From NCBI GenBank assembly GCA_009840175.1, contig VXOI01000240.1:1-34303 (forward strand): 34,303 nt of DNA. Direction: 5' to 3'. Positions 9,346 through 17,034 of this stretch are shown here, piece by piece. The position numbers were made by a program, and so were the translations under genes. Source of the DNA: Chloroflexota bacterium. Lineage in GTDB: Bacteria; Chloroflexota; Dehalococcoidia; Lucifugimonadales; UBA3495. The notes below the pieces were generated by a model that saw nothing but the letters and a program-made list of their open reading frames with translations, ran no database searches and had not been told where the DNA came from. Every line of letters begins with the position of its first letter. The first letter of the stretch is position 1.

Positions 9346-11691
9346 TTAGCCGCCGTTCTTGCCCCAGAGACCCTCCAGGATCTTGTCCGGCGATATGGGC
9401 AGCGAGTCCATCCTGACGCCGATGGCGTCGTAGACGGCGTTGGAGACGGCTGCCAGCGGCGGCACCAAGGGAACCTCGCCGACGCCCCGCAGCCCGTAGG
9501 GATGGGCCGGGTTGGCAACCTCTACGATCACCGTGTCAATCATCGGCAGATCGAGGCTGATGGGCATACGGTAGTCCAGGAAGCTGCTGTTCAGCATCCC
9601 GCCCTGGTCGTCGAAGCGGTACTCCTCGTTCAGCGCCCAGCCGATGCCCTGCACCACGCCGCCCTGTATCTGGCCCTCGACGTAGCTGGGGTGGATGGCC
9701 TTGCCCGCGTCCTGCACGGCGGTGTAGCGCAGCACGTCCACCTTGCCGGTCTCGGTGTCCACCTCCACGTCCACCAGGTGAACGGCGATGGAGGGCCCGG
9801 CGCCCGGCGGGTTCACCCCGGCCCGGCCCACGATGGGGCCGCCGGTGCCTACCGCGAGGGCGGCAATCTGCTTGAAGGTCAGCCGCAGCTCCGGGTCGGA
9901 TGTGTGCTGCAACACCCCGTCAACGTACTCCACGTCATCCACCGGGATGTCCCAGATGCGGGCGGCCCGCTCGCGCATCTGCCGCTTCACGTCCTGCCCC
10001 GCCTCGTAGGCGGCCCAGCCAGACTTGAAAGTGGCGCTGCTGCCTCCGGTGTTGGAGGTGAACCCGATGCTGTCGGTATCGCCCACCTGCGGCTTGATGT
10101 CGTCCATCGGGACGCCCAGCACTTCGGCGATATGTTGCGCCACTGCGGCGCGGCTGCCGCCGATGTCCGGCGAACCCTCGGTCAGGCTCACCGAGCCGTC
10201 GGAGTTGACCACCGCCCGCGCGCTGGCCGGGCCGGTGTTGTTGCCCCAGAAGCCGCTGGCGACGCCGCGGCCTCGCTTGATGTGGCCGTTCTCGCCGTCG
10301 GTCCTGCTTTCCAGCGGCGTGTTGAAGTGCGGATGGTCCTTCAGGGCTTGTAGCGTTTCGATGTAGCCCACCTTGGGCGTCATCGGCCCAGTTACGCGGC
10401 GCACGCCCTCCTTGGAGCTGTTGAGCAGCCGGAATTCCATCGAATCCATCCCCAGCTTCTCGCACAGCTCGTCAATGGCCGTTTCCATGGCGAAGGCCGA
10501 GGCCGGCGCCCCGGGAGCGCGGTAGGCTGCCGACTTAGGCCGGTTGATGACCACGTCGTAGGCTATCAGGTGGGCGTTGGGAACGTCGTACTGCGCCATC
10601 ATGCACTGCGCGCCGGGAGAAACGGGCGAGCCGGGGAACGCCCCCGCTTCGTAGATAAGCGTGGACTCGGCGGCCACCAGCTTGCCTTCCTTGGTTGCGC
10701 CCAGCTTGACCTTGATCTTCGTGCCGGAGGTCGGGCCGGTGGCCTCGAATACCTCCTTGCGCGACATCTGCACCTTCACCGGGTGACCGCTCTTGCGAGA
10801 GAGCAGCGCCGCCACCGGCTCCACATACAGCACCGTCTTGGCTCCGAACCCGCCGCCGATTTCCAGCGGGATGGCCTTCACGTCGGCTATGGGAATGCCC
10901 AGGAACCGGGCCGTGTGGTCGCGGACAGTGAACTGACCCTGGCTGCTGGACCAGATGGTCAGCTTGCCGTCAACGCCCCATTGGGCAGTCCCGGCGTGAG
11001 GCTCGATGTACCCTTGATGTACCGGGACGGTCTCGGTCTCCTTCTCGACGATAACGTCGGCCTGCTTGAAACCTTCCTCCACGTCGCCCAACCGGAACTC
11101 AAACTGGTTGGCAATGTTGCTGCCCGCGCCGTCTTCGCCCTCGTCCAGCAGTCCGCCCGGGCGCAGCGCCGGGTTCGACAGGCTCGCCAGCCTGTCATGC
11201 ACCGCCGGAGCGCCGTCCTTCATCGCCTCGTCGGCGCTCAGCACCGGCGTTAGCACCTCGTAGTCCACCTTGATGAGCGCCAGGGCCTGCTCCGCGACGT
11301 GAGCGTTGGCGGCGGCCACTGCGGCGATGGCGTGGCCCTTGTACAGAGCCTTCCCCCGCGCCAGCACGTTCATGCTGAGGAACCCCAGGTTCTGGATAGC
11401 CCCCTCGGCCAGGTCGGCCAGCCGCCCGGAGGTCTCCGGCCAGTCGGCGGAGGTCACCACGGCATGAACGCCCGGCAGCACTTCGGCTGCGCTGGTGTCC
11501 ACCGACTTGATAATTGCATGGGAATGAGGGCTGCGCAGTATCTTGCCGTACAGCAACCCGGGCAGATTCTGGTCTGCGCCGTACCGCGCCCGCCCCGTCA
11601 CCTTCTCGGCCCCGTCGGGCCGCACCGGCCGGGTGCCGACCACGTTAAATTCTTCATTGGACAGAACAATGTTCGGCTTGTAGTCCAGCAT
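9346..11691 (-). CDS. Xanthine dehydrogenase/CO dehydrogenase-family molybdopterin-binding large subunit
   Basis: This 781-residue protein is the Mo-cofactor subunit of the xanthine oxidase superfamily, which hydroxylates N-heterocycles, aldehydes or CO using water. The N-terminal domain (VRPDGAEKVTGRARYGADQNLPG, residues 24-46) is typical. GYIEPHAGTAQW lies near 228-238, GGGFGAK at 279-285 and AYRAPGAP at 389-396. The catalytic glutamate is Glu739 in GLRGVGEVPL. The form I CO dehydrogenase loop AYXCSFR is absent (AYRAPGA instead), so CO oxidation is not supported and the substrate is unknown. The usual FAD and [2Fe-2S] subunits are not adjacent, which is odd. The frame has no internal break. 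Confidence 0.95.
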   Translation of the reverse strand: MLDYKPNIVLSNEEFNVVGTRPVRPDGAEKVTGRARYGADQNLPGLLYGKILRSPHSHAIIKSVDTSAAEVLPGVHAVVTSADWPETSGRLADLAEGAIQNLGFLSMNVLARGKALYKGHAIAAVAAANAHVAEQALALIKVDYEVLTPVLSADEAMKDGAPAVHDRLASLSNPALRPGGLLDEGEDGAGSNIANQFEFRLGDVEEGFKQADVIVEKETETVPVHQGYIEPHAGTAQWGVDGKLTIWSSSQGQFTVRDHTARFLGIPIADVKAIPLEIGGGFGAKTVLYVEPVAALLSRKSGHPVKVQMSRKEVFEATGPTSGTKIKVKLGATKEGKLVAAESTLIYEAGAFPGSPVSPGAQCMMAQYDVPNAHLIAYDVVINRPKSAAYRAPGAPASAFAMETAIDELCEKLGMDSMEFRLLNSSKEGVRRVTGPMTPKVGYIETLQALKDHPHFNTPLESRTDGENGHIKRGRGVASGFWGNNTGPASARAVVNSDGSVSLTEGSPDIGGSRAAVAQHIAEVLGVPMDDIKPQVGDTDSIGFTSNTGGSSATFKSGWAAYEAGQDVKRQMRERAARIWDIPVDDVEYVDGVLQHTSDPELRLTFKQIAALAVGTGGPIVGRAGVNPPGAGPSIAVHLVDVEVDTETGKVDVLRYTAVQDAGKAIHPSYVEGQIQGGVVQGIGWALNEEYRFDDQGGMLNSSFLDYRMPISLDLPMIDTVIVEVANPAHPYGLRGVGEVPLVPPLAAVSNAVYDAIGVRMDSLPISPDKILEGLWGKNGG

Positions 11692-11779
11692 CAGCGTCTC
11701 CTGACAATCAACGATGAAATGAGCATACCTCTACGGCGCCTATGGTATCACAAGACGGCGCGGCGCATTGACGTGTTCC

Positions 11780-12166
11780 CTACGCCGCCGCCAATTGCTC
11801 AGCCTGCCGGATAAGGCTGTCCGTTTCTCGAATAAGCTCCAGTATATGGTCGTCATACACCATGCCGTAATAGCATCCATCAATGTGCAGAAACTGCGCT
11901 CGCTCTGAGTATTTGGCTGGCAAATCGGCGAATCCATTGGCTCTGGACAACCGACGGAATCCTGTGGAGATTTGGGTAGTTGTAGAGGTGTTCCCGTTGT
12001 GGGCCAATACAGCGGCTTCGGCGGCGGCGCGGGTGGCGTTCCATGCCTTGCCGCAGGCGTCTCGAAAGTCTCCCGCCTCCAACCGGTCTATGGCGGAACG
12101 GTACTGCTCCCAGGCGTCGTCGAACCGGGCTTGGGAGTTGGTAGTTTCGTTATTGGCAGTGGCCAT
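11780..12166 (-). CDS. Small helical protein, HEPN/PaREP1-like
   Basis: This 128-residue protein is predicted to be nearly all helical. The stretch ARFDDAWEQYRSAIDRLEAGDFRDACGKAWNATRAAAEAAVLA resembles HEPN/PaREP1-type four-helix proteins, which pair with nucleotidyltransferases or act alone. The RX4-6H motif of HEPN ribonucleases is not apparent. I chose the ATG at 12166 because AGGA lies six bases upstream; an ATG 33 bases earlier lacks such a site. It is transcribed towards the molybdopterin gene with an 88-base gap. The family call is tentative. Confidence 0.75.
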   Translation of the reverse strand: MATANNETTNSQARFDDAWEQYRSAIDRLEAGDFRDACGKAWNATRAAAEAAVLAHNGNTSTTTQISTGFRRLSRANGFADLPAKYSERAQFLHIDGCYYGMVYDDHILELIRETDSLIRQAEQLAAA

Positions 12167-12450
12167 AGCGCTTCCTGCTGGGTTCAGTGTGTCTGTCATT
12201 AGTGTATCAGATTAGGATTCACGCAATTGAGGGCAAGTCCATCCCGTATATCCTGTCCATCCATGTCAGTTAATCCATCCTATGCAATAGCTTCATACGA
12301 ATCGGCGATGTGCAACACTAGCCCCAAATCGGCCCTTACGATATACTGCTTGCGGAAATCGCAACCGTCTGCGGCCTCGCCTGCCACAGCGCTCCCTGAG
12401 CGCGTCTAGGTCGGGGCGCAGGCAACCTTCATCGGGAGAGAACAGCAAGG

Positions 12451-12642
12451 ATGCGTATACCGGTCCCCGTTTTCACGAGGAGGCGCGTCGGCCGGGTGAT
12501 CGTGGCGCTCGCCGCGGTCGGGCTGATTCTCGTATCTACCGTGGCCAGCCACGGATGCAGAGTCCAGGGGCACAGTCCGTCCGAAAACGCGGCAGTGGTC
12601 TCGTCCGAATATCCTGAGCTTGTCGAAGGACGGACTGGATAA
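12451..12642 (+). CDS. Doubtful small membrane/secreted peptide
   Basis: This 63-residue frame starts at an ATG with a purine-rich AGCAAGG upstream. Its N terminus is signal-like: a basic stretch (TRRRVGR) followed by a hydrophobic run (VIVALAAVGLILVSTVAS). The C terminus (EYPELVEGRTG) is encoded by a dispersed palindromic repeat at 12603-12635, so the original end may be lost. It could be the remnant of a small exported protein, or noise. Confidence 0.3.
   Translation: MRIPVPVFTRRRVGRVIVALAAVGLILVSTVASHGCRVQGHSPSENAAVVSSEYPELVEGRTG
12603..12635. repeat. Dispersed palindromic repeat ('cctgagcttgtcgaag' type)
   Basis: The core 'atcctgagcttgtcgaagga' is flanked by GTCCG and CGGAC, giving an imperfect hairpin. 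It is the same family as the copies at 12986, 18356, 19793 and 23178. Confidence 0.7.
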
Positions 12643-12705
12643 GAGTTAGGACACGGGACACCTCCTAAAGGGCCATCCCAATTCCTCAACCCCACGGGCC
12701 GAATC

Positions 12706-13995
12706 ATGGCTGTAGACAATAGCCTATCCCCCCACGGCGGCGAACTGAAAGTGTCGGTCGCGCCCTCCGGTCAGGCGGCTCACCTGGCCGGGGGGTTGCC
12801 GCGTTTGGCTGTCAACGAGCAGATAGCGCGGGAGGTCATCAACCTGGCCTACGGCGTCTTTTCGCCGCTGGATGGGTTCATGGGCCGCGCCGACCTGGAC
12901 TCGGTGGTGCGTTCCATGCGGCTGGCCGACGGGCTGGTGTGGAGCATTCCCATCATCCTCGACGTTTCGCCCGCAGAGTGGGCGGCCCTTCGACAAGCTC
13001 AGGATGAACGGGGGCAGGCGCCCGCGAATCGTGTCCTGCTGACCCACCAGGGGCAGCCGTTGGCAACGCTGGACGTGGCTGAGGTCTACAACTACGACAA
13101 GACGGTGATGGCCGAAAACGTCTACGGCACCACCGACCCGGAACACCCGGGAGTCGCCCGCACCATGGCCTTGGAGGACACCCTCGTCGGCGGCAAGGTC
13201 ACGCTAGTCAACCCGCCGCAGGTCAACCCGCCCTTCGACCGCTTCTGGAAAACGCCGGAGCAATTGCGGGCGCGGCTGTCCGAGCTGGGCTGGGACTCCG
13301 CCGTAGCCCACCAGACCCGCAACGTGCCCCATGCCGGCCACGAGATGATGATGAAGGGCGCGCTTATGGCATCCGGGGCCGACGGCATCCTGGTCAGCGC
13401 TGTCATAGGCGAGAAGAAGCCCGGCGACTACATAGACGAAGCCATCGTGCTCGCCCACGCCCTGCTGCGGGACGAGGGCTTCTTCCTGCCGGAGATCCAC
13501 GAGACCTCGACCCTGATGTGGGATATGCGCTACGCCGGGCCGCGCGAAGCGGTGTTCCATGCCCTCGTCCGCAAGAATCTCGGCTGTACCCACCACATGT
13601 TCGGGCGCGACCATGCGGGCGTGGGCAATCACTACGGACGCTATGCCGCCCACGAAGTCTTTGACACGCTTCCCGAACTTGGCATAAAATCCGTTCTCAC
13701 GCTGGAGTGGTGGTACTGCCCTGTCTGCGAAAGCGTCGCCTACGAAGGGATATGCGGCCACCGCGACCGCAAGCAGGACTTGGCCGGCACACTTATTCGC
13801 AACATAATCAGCGGCGGAGCCGGGCCTGCCGCCACCACGCTACGGCCCCAGGTGCTGGAGGTAGTGCGCGACTGCGCCAAAAAGTACGGAATGGACTCTC
13901 CCTTCGTCACCCCTGAATATCTCGAAAACCGGACGCCGGTCATCACCATGCCGGAGATGACCTGTTGCACCTGTACGGAGTGTCCGTCCACCTAG
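12706..13995 (+). CDS. sat: Sulfate adenylyltransferase (dissimilatory type)
   Basis: ATP sulfurylase interconverts sulfate + ATP with APS + PPi. With aprBA it runs towards sulfate and ATP in sulfite oxidisers, or towards APS in sulfate reducers. The 429-residue protein has QTRNVPHAGHE with QTRN at 203-206, the GRDHAGVG motif at 300-307, and a Cys cluster (Cys338, Cys341, Cys350, His352) resembling the zinc site of bacterial and archaeal dissimilatory Sat. The C-terminal tail adds CCTCTEC. Residues about 95-104 (LRQAQDERGQ) are encoded by a dispersed repeat and lie in the N-terminal domain. There is no strong ribosome-binding site at the ATG. A terminator at 14009-14040 separates it from aprB. 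Confidence 0.95.
   Translation: MAVDNSLSPHGGELKVSVAPSGQAAHLAGGLPRLAVNEQIAREVINLAYGVFSPLDGFMGRADLDSVVRSMRLADGLVWSIPIILDVSPAEWAALRQAQDERGQAPANRVLLTHQGQPLATLDVAEVYNYDKTVMAENVYGTTDPEHPGVARTMALEDTLVGGKVTLVNPPQVNPPFDRFWKTPEQLRARLSELGWDSAVAHQTRNVPHAGHEMMMKGALMASGADGILVSAVIGEKKPGDYIDEAIVLAHALLRDEGFFLPEIHETSTLMWDMRYAGPREAVFHALVRKNLGCTHHMFGRDHAGVGNHYGRYAAHEVFDTLPELGIKSVLTLEWWYCPVCESVAYEGICGHRDRKQDLAGTLIRNIISGGAGPAATTLRPQVLEVVRDCAKKYGMDSPFVTPEYLENRTPVITMPEMTCCTCTECPST
12986..13013. repeat. Dispersed repeat embedded in the sat coding sequence
   Basis: The core 'ccttcgacaagctcaggatg' is the reverse complement of the intergenic repeat seen at 12603 and 18356. It lies in frame inside sat and encodes LRQAQDERG, a residue string typical of captured repeats of this type. 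Confidence 0.75.
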
Positions 13996-14008
13996 TTTGC
14001 TGGTTCGC

Positions 14009-14040
14009 AAACCCCCTCTCCCAAGCGCGAGGGGGTTTTA
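14009..14040 (+). terminator. Rho-independent terminator after sat
   Basis: A perfect 10-bp stem (14009-14018 with 14029-14038) encloses a 10-base loop and ends in TTTTA. It begins 14 bases after the sat stop. It implies that aprBA is partly uncoupled from sat in transcription. Confidence 0.85.
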
Positions 14041-14064
14041 CTTTGCTATCGTTTCCCGATTAAT

Positions 14065-14100
14065 CCCGTCTCCCTCAGGGGGAGGCCAGGGTGGGGGCGA
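14065..14100. repeat. 'ctccctc...gaggg...gggtggggg' intergenic repeat
   Basis: A diverged copy of the palindromic family with better copies at 20828, 28161, 30613 and 31343. It lies between the sat terminator and aprB. Confidence 0.65.
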
Positions 14101-14135
14101 AAAGCCGGAAAATCAATCGAACTAGAGGATAAGCC

Positions 14136-14606
14136 ATGCCGACATTCGTAGACCCCAACAAATGCACCGCCTGCGCCGGGGAGCATCGCGGCCCTCTCTG
14201 CGTCTACATTTGCCCCAACGACCTCATGGCGCTGGACACCGGAGTCAATAAGGGCTTCAACCAGGAACCCGATCTGTGCTCCGAATGCTATGCCTGCGTC
14301 AAGCTCTGTCCCGAAGAGGCCATCAATGTCCGCGGCTACGCCGACTTCGTGCCATTGGGCGCTATCGTCCAGCCCCACCGCACGGAAGTTGAAGGCATCG
14401 AGAACGGCGGCCTGCATTGGGAGGTCATATTCCGCGACGGGCGTCGCTTCGACTTCACCTACCAGTCGCGCACCCGTACCGCCGGTTCGGTGGTGCCCTA
14501 CGAGGGCTTCACGGAAAACCGAAACACCGACCTCGGCAACCAGAGCCTCGCCGGGGATTCCAATTGGCTGGGCGTAGACAAGTTGCCCGTCCCCGCTTCC
14601 CGTTAA
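14136..14606 (+). CDS. aprB: Adenylylsulfate reductase beta subunit
   Basis: AprB carries electrons between AprA and its redox partner through two [4Fe-4S] clusters. The 156-residue protein has eight cysteines in ferredoxin-like order: Cys10, Cys13, Cys22 and Cys26, then Cys48, Cys51, Cys54 and Cys58 (CSECYACVKLCPEEA). The C-terminal part (YEGFTENRNTDLGNQSLAGD, residues about 129-148) is the tail that wraps AprA in known structures. AGAGGA lies just upstream of the ATG. The order aprB-aprA is usual. No qmoABC or aprM gene is adjacent, so the electron partner is not visible here. Confidence 0.96.
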   Translation: MPTFVDPNKCTACAGEHRGPLCVYICPNDLMALDTGVNKGFNQEPDLCSECYACVKLCPEEAINVRGYADFVPLGAIVQPHRTEVEGIENGGLHWEVIFRDGRRFDFTYQSRTRTAGSVVPYEGFTENRNTDLGNQSLAGDSNWLGVDKLPVPASR

Positions 14607-14625
14607 ATTACCGATCCGCTAACTA

Positions 14626-14693
14626 TGTCATTCTGAGCGAAGCGAAGAATCCCTCCTGCAGGGATAAGACCCTTCGCCTCGCTCAGGGTGACA
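14626..14693. repeat. Long palindromic dispersed repeat between aprB and aprA
   Basis: The outer arms 'tgtcattctgagcgaagcg' and 'cgcctcgctcagggtgaca' form an imperfect inverted repeat around a central palindrome (CCCTCCTGCAGGGA). It is the most complete copy of this family in the window. It fills the aprB-aprA gap and donates a spurious in-frame GTG at 14688. Confidence 0.8.
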
Positions 14694-14717
14694 ATACTTC
14701 ACACGGAGGTTCAAGCC

Positions 14718-16595
14718 GTGGCATTCGAGACCACAGAAACTGTTGATTGCGACATCCTTATCATCGGCGGCGGAATGTCCGGCTGCGGAGCCGCCTTCGA
14801 GGCCAAGTATTGGGCCGGGGACAAGCGCGTGGTGCTGGCCGAAAAGGCCGTCATCGAGCGCAGCGGCGCCACCGGCGAGGGCCTCTCGGCCATCAACTGC
14901 TACATGGGCCAGCGTTACGGCTGGAACACGCCCGAGGACTTCGTCAACTACGTCGTCAACGACATGATGGGCCTCGCCCGTGAAGACCTGGTCTACGACG
15001 TGGGCCGCCATGTGGACAACTCCGTCCACCTGCTGGAGGAATGGGGCCTCCCCATCTGGAAGCAGGAAAACGGCCAGTACGAGCGCATCGGACGCTGGCA
15101 GATTCCCATTCACGGCGAGTCCATCAAGCCCATCGCCGCCGAGCCTGCCCGCACCGCCCTGGGCGAAGAAAACATCTACGAGCGCATCGCCATTACCCAC
15201 CTGCTCACCGACGACGAGGACCCCGGCAAAGTCGCCGGAGCGGCAGGCTTCTCGGTGCGCGACAACAAGTTCTACATCTTCCGCTCCCCGGTGGTCATCA
15301 TCACCACCGGCGGCGCGTCCAACGTCTTCCGTCCCCGCTCTGTCAGCGAAGGGCTGGGCCGCACCTGGTACTCCGTCTTCGCCACCGGCTCCGCCTACGG
15401 GCTGATGATTCCCGTCGGGGTCGAGATGACCCAGATGGAGCACCGCTTCGTCCCCACCCGCTTCAAGGACGGCTACGGCCCGGTGGGAATGTGGTTCCAG
15501 TATTTCCACGCCAAGGTGCTGAACGCCCTCGGCGACGACTACACCGTCACCCGCGCCGCCGAGCTGGACAAGTACGAACCCTACGGCTCGGCCATCCCCA
15601 CGCCCACGCCGCTCCGCAACCACCAGATGTTCCTGGATGTCCGCGATGGCTACGGCCCGATGTATATGCGCACCGACCAGGCCATGCAGGCCCTCTCTGC
15701 CCGTCCTGACGGCACCATAGACCCGGACAAGATGGAGCAGGTCCGCAACGAGGCCTGGGAAGACTTCCTCGACATGACCATCTCCCAGGCTCTCACCTGG
15801 GCCGCCCAGAACATCGCCCCCGAAGACACACCATCCGAGGTGGTCCTGGCCGAGCCTTACATCATGGGTTCCCACTCCGGCGAGGCCGGGGCATGGGTCA
15901 GCGGCCCGGAGGACATCGCCTCAGACGACTATTTCTGGGGCTACAACCGCATGACCACCATCCGAGGACTCTTCGCAGCCGGAGACGGCGTGGGCGCCGC
16001 TCCCCACAAGTTCTCCTCCGGCTCCTTCACCGAGGGTCGCATCGCCGCCAAGGCCGCAGTCAACTACCTGGCCGACAACCCCGGCCGCCCCGCGGTCTCC
16101 GGCGAACAGGTGCAAGGGATGCAGTCAACGATACTCTCTCCGTTGAATACCTATGACCGGCACAAGGGAGCCACCACCGCCGAGGAGATCAATCCCAACT
16201 ACCTGACCCCGAAGCAGGGTCTTGTCCGGCTACAAAAAATCATGGACGAGTACGGCGCGGGCGCATCCGCCTGGTACACCACCAACCGCCCGACGCTTGA
16301 GCGCGGCATCACGCTCATCGAAATGCTGCGCGAAGACCTTTCCCACCTGGCCGCCCGCAGCCCCCACGAGCTGATGCGCTGCTGGGAGGTCGTGCATCGC
16401 GCCTGGGTCGGCGAGGCCCACCTGCGCCATCTGCTCCACCGCGAGGAGACCCGCTGGCCAGGCTACTACTACCGCTCCGACTTCCCAGACCTCGACGACG
16501 CCAACTGGCGCGTCTTCGTCAACTCCCGCTACGACCGCAACGCCGATAGCTGGAACCTGATGACGCGCCCCTACCGCAACCTCATTACCCAGTAG
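14718..16595 (+). CDS. aprA: Adenylylsulfate reductase alpha subunit
   Basis: AprA is the FAD subunit that interconverts APS with AMP and sulfite. The 625-residue protein has a dinucleotide-binding start (CDILIIGGGMSGCGAAFEA), the block EKAVIERSGATGEGLSAINC and the conserved EHRFVPTRFKDGYGPVG that lines the APS pocket. The C-terminal helical domain (ELMRCWEVVHRAWVGEAHLRHLLHREETRWPGYYYR) is typical. I chose the GTG at 14718 because GGAGG lies eight bases upstream; the earlier in-frame GTG at 14688 lies inside the palindromic repeat. Whether the gene runs with or against sulfate reduction cannot be told from AprA motifs by eye. No dsrAB is in the window. Confidence 0.97.
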   Translation: MAFETTETVDCDILIIGGGMSGCGAAFEAKYWAGDKRVVLAEKAVIERSGATGEGLSAINCYMGQRYGWNTPEDFVNYVVNDMMGLAREDLVYDVGRHVDNSVHLLEEWGLPIWKQENGQYERIGRWQIPIHGESIKPIAAEPARTALGEENIYERIAITHLLTDDEDPGKVAGAAGFSVRDNKFYIFRSPVVIITTGGASNVFRPRSVSEGLGRTWYSVFATGSAYGLMIPVGVEMTQMEHRFVPTRFKDGYGPVGMWFQYFHAKVLNALGDDYTVTRAAELDKYEPYGSAIPTPTPLRNHQMFLDVRDGYGPMYMRTDQAMQALSARPDGTIDPDKMEQVRNEAWEDFLDMTISQALTWAAQNIAPEDTPSEVVLAEPYIMGSHSGEAGAWVSGPEDIASDDYFWGYNRMTTIRGLFAAGDGVGAAPHKFSSGSFTEGRIAAKAAVNYLADNPGRPAVSGEQVQGMQSTILSPLNTYDRHKGATTAEEINPNYLTPKQGLVRLQKIMDEYGAGASAWYTTNRPTLERGITLIEMLREDLSHLAARSPHELMRCWEVVHRAWVGEAHLRHLLHREETRWPGYYYRSDFPDLDDANWRVFVNSRYDRNADSWNLMTRPYRNLITQ

Positions 16596-16623
16596 GCATT
16601 AGTGCCGCCAGGCAGAAAGCATC

Positions 16624-16650
16624 GGGGCGTCCTTTTTGGGACGCCCCTTT
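16624..16650 (+). terminator. Rho-independent terminator after aprA
   Basis: A perfect 9-bp GC stem (16624-16632 with 16639-16647) with a T-rich loop is followed by TTTC. It lies 29 bases after the aprA stop, between convergent genes, so it may serve both strands. Confidence 0.8.
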
Positions 16651-16660
16651 CGTATCCCCG

Positions 16661-16987
16661 CTAAAACCCGCCGCCCGCATCGCCACCGCCGCCGTGAAAG
16701 CCGCCGTCGAATCCGCCGTGGCCGTGATGATGGTGGTCAATCGGTTGCCCCACCAGGAAAGCGCCCGTAGCGCCAGCCGTCCCCGCGTCCAGGGCGGACG
16801 GGCGGCCCCTCCGCCATCGCCTCCTGCCGGACTTGACCTGTTCCGGCTCCGGCTCCGCAAACGCTTCCCCTGTCTCTTCCGCAGCCGTCCGCCGGGCATC
16901 CCACTCCATCCAGATCCGTTGCGTCTGAGCGTCCGCGCTTTCCCTTCGTCCCTTGAACAACTTATTCGCAAGCCAACTGAACAGCAT
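16661..16987 (-). CDS. Hypothetical protein with shared tail motif and His/Gly-rich end
   Basis: The function of this 108-residue protein is not recognised. The N terminus is short and amphipathic (MLFSWLANKLFKGRR). Residues 26-47 carry the pattern WxEWxxRRxxAE followed by GExFxEPxP, also found at the end of the neighbouring upstream protein with identical spacing. An Arg-rich stretch (SGRRRWRRGR) follows, then a His/Gly-rich C terminus (DHHHHGHGGFDGGFHGGGG) that could bind metal. GGAGGTGA, a near-ideal ribosome-binding site, lies about 10 bases upstream. It follows the 17035-17481 gene by 47 bases on the same strand, so they are probably one unit. Confidence 0.75.
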   Translation of the reverse strand: MLFSWLANKLFKGRRESADAQTQRIWMEWDARRTAAEETGEAFAEPEPEQVKSGRRRWRRGRPSALDAGTAGATGAFLVGQPIDHHHHGHGGFDGGFHGGGGDAGGGF

Positions 16988-17034
16988 CTCAATCTCACCT
17001 CCAAGTGAATAGGGAATGCGAATGGGCCAAGTCT

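Larger units (their letters stand above)
12167..12705. other. 539-base intergenic region before sat
   Basis: This divergent region separates the minus-strand block from sat-aprBA. It holds a partial copy of the 'atcctgtccatcc' repeat (about 12237-12278), a short inverted repeat near 12390-12406, the weak frame at 12451-12642 and a dispersed repeat at 12603-12635. Promoters for the genes on both sides are expected here, but I cannot place them with confidence. No riboswitch consensus was recognised. Confidence 0.5.

Noticed and set aside
12380-12460. Possible riboswitch before sat
   Set aside because: Short hairpins are present, but no known SAM, TPP or cobalamin consensus core could be matched by eye.
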